NCBI GenBank assembly: GCA_946699065.1 | Contig: CAMPDV010000014.1 | Location: forward strand, 744,001-808,000 | From: Loxodes magnus | Taxonomy: Eukaryota > Ciliophora > Karyorelictea > Loxodida > Loxodidae | Direction: 5' to 3' | DNA: 64,000 nucleotides | Program-made: the position numbers and the translations under genes | Notes under the pieces: model-generated | The model's database searches: none | The model's input: only the letters and a program-made list of their open reading frames with translations | What the model was told of the DNA's origin: nothing | Part shown: in pieces, positions 63,801-64,000 of the stretch | How the letters are laid out: each line of letters starts with the position of its first letter | Position numbering within the stretch: position 1 is the first letter of the stretch

Positions 63801-64000
63801 TGCCTTTCTATTTTTATATAAATAAATCTTAGTGCTATTTTAATAAAGCTTTATTTAACTTTAAGATAAATTTTAATTATAAGGGCACTAAGTTATAAAG
63901 ATCTTTAAGATTTAATTAAAAAAATTATCTTTACAATGTTTTCATTATATACTGAGATAGTTACATTTATTTGTTGGAAGTTAGCTTATTTATTTTCAAA

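Larger units (their letters stand above)
57881..64000. other. Very AT-rich tail of window, no gene seen
   Basis: About 6 kb of long A/T runs, TATATA tracts and small hairpins. No protein motif, RNA gene or larger repeat is visible. The base composition is more extreme than in the genic part of the window. Confidence 0.35.

Noticed and set aside
1-64000. tRNA, rRNA, CRISPR, telomere repeats or bacterial operon signals
   Set aside because: Looked for T-loop-like GTTCGA with cloverleaf pairing, rRNA core sequences, spaced direct repeats, C/A-rich telomeric tracts and ribosome binding sites; none was recognised.

Overview
Organism and genetic code. The window is extremely AT-rich and shows almost no long open frame under the standard code, yet several stretches become clear protein genes once TAA and TAG are read as Gln and TGA as Trp. 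The evidence is internal: LIN-12/Notch (LNR) repeats, a histidine kinase G2 box, two paralogous RING/B-box proteins and a TPR protein all place TGA where Trp is expected and TAA/TAG where Gln is expected. The same genes appear to end at TGA. This matches an ambiguous nuclear code (UAR = Gln, UGA = Trp or stop) known from karyorelict ciliates such as Loxodes. A Condylostoma-like code, in which all three stops can be sense, is an alternative. The well-supported introns are tiny GT-AG introns of 16 and 23 bp, as is common in several ciliates. I infer a ciliate nuclear genome. Long gene-poor AT-rich stretches and one decayed gene copy suggest sequence not streamlined like a compact macronucleus.

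Layout. 1-1784 (minus): 3'-truncated multi-pass sensor histidine kinase. 2500-2956: a less AT-rich island of duplicated 60-bp boxes, hairpins and a degenerate 19-20-bp tandem array, with no explained function. 5059-7316 (plus): unknown multi-pass membrane protein. 11002-12093 and 18423-19595 (plus): two members of an unrecognised protein family (called FFGD family here), with a scrambled third copy at about 24.2-25.0 kb. 30124-41812 (plus): an 11.7-kb gene for a giant surface protein with signal peptide, Notch-like repeats, beta-helix-type repeats, an ephrin-receptor-like Cys-rich segment, about seven membrane segments and a long Gln/Lys-rich tail. 42490-46277 (plus): a second large membrane protein whose exact frame path is unresolved. 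46403-51021: a compact cluster of a RING/B-box coiled-coil protein, a small coiled-coil protein, a tail-anchored TPR protein and two small genes. 52436-53326 (plus): acidic, then Ser/Thr-rich, probably secreted protein. 53455-53698: 54-bp inverted repeats around 136 bp, MITE-like. 55993-57279 (plus): the paralogue of the RING/B-box protein. 57.3-64 kb: AT-rich with only weak coding traces.

How it fits together. The RING/B-box pair has identical metal-ligand spacing and lies about 9 kb apart in opposite orientation, so it is a local duplication. The giant receptor-like gene and the histidine kinase point to environmental sensing and cell-surface functions. No tRNA, rRNA, transposase, CRISPR or prokaryotic signal was recognised.

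Limits. Because no codon is a reliable stop, every frame is open. Calls rest on motifs, paralogue agreement, codon-position bias (G in first position) and splice signals. Regions without such support are marked as unresolved.
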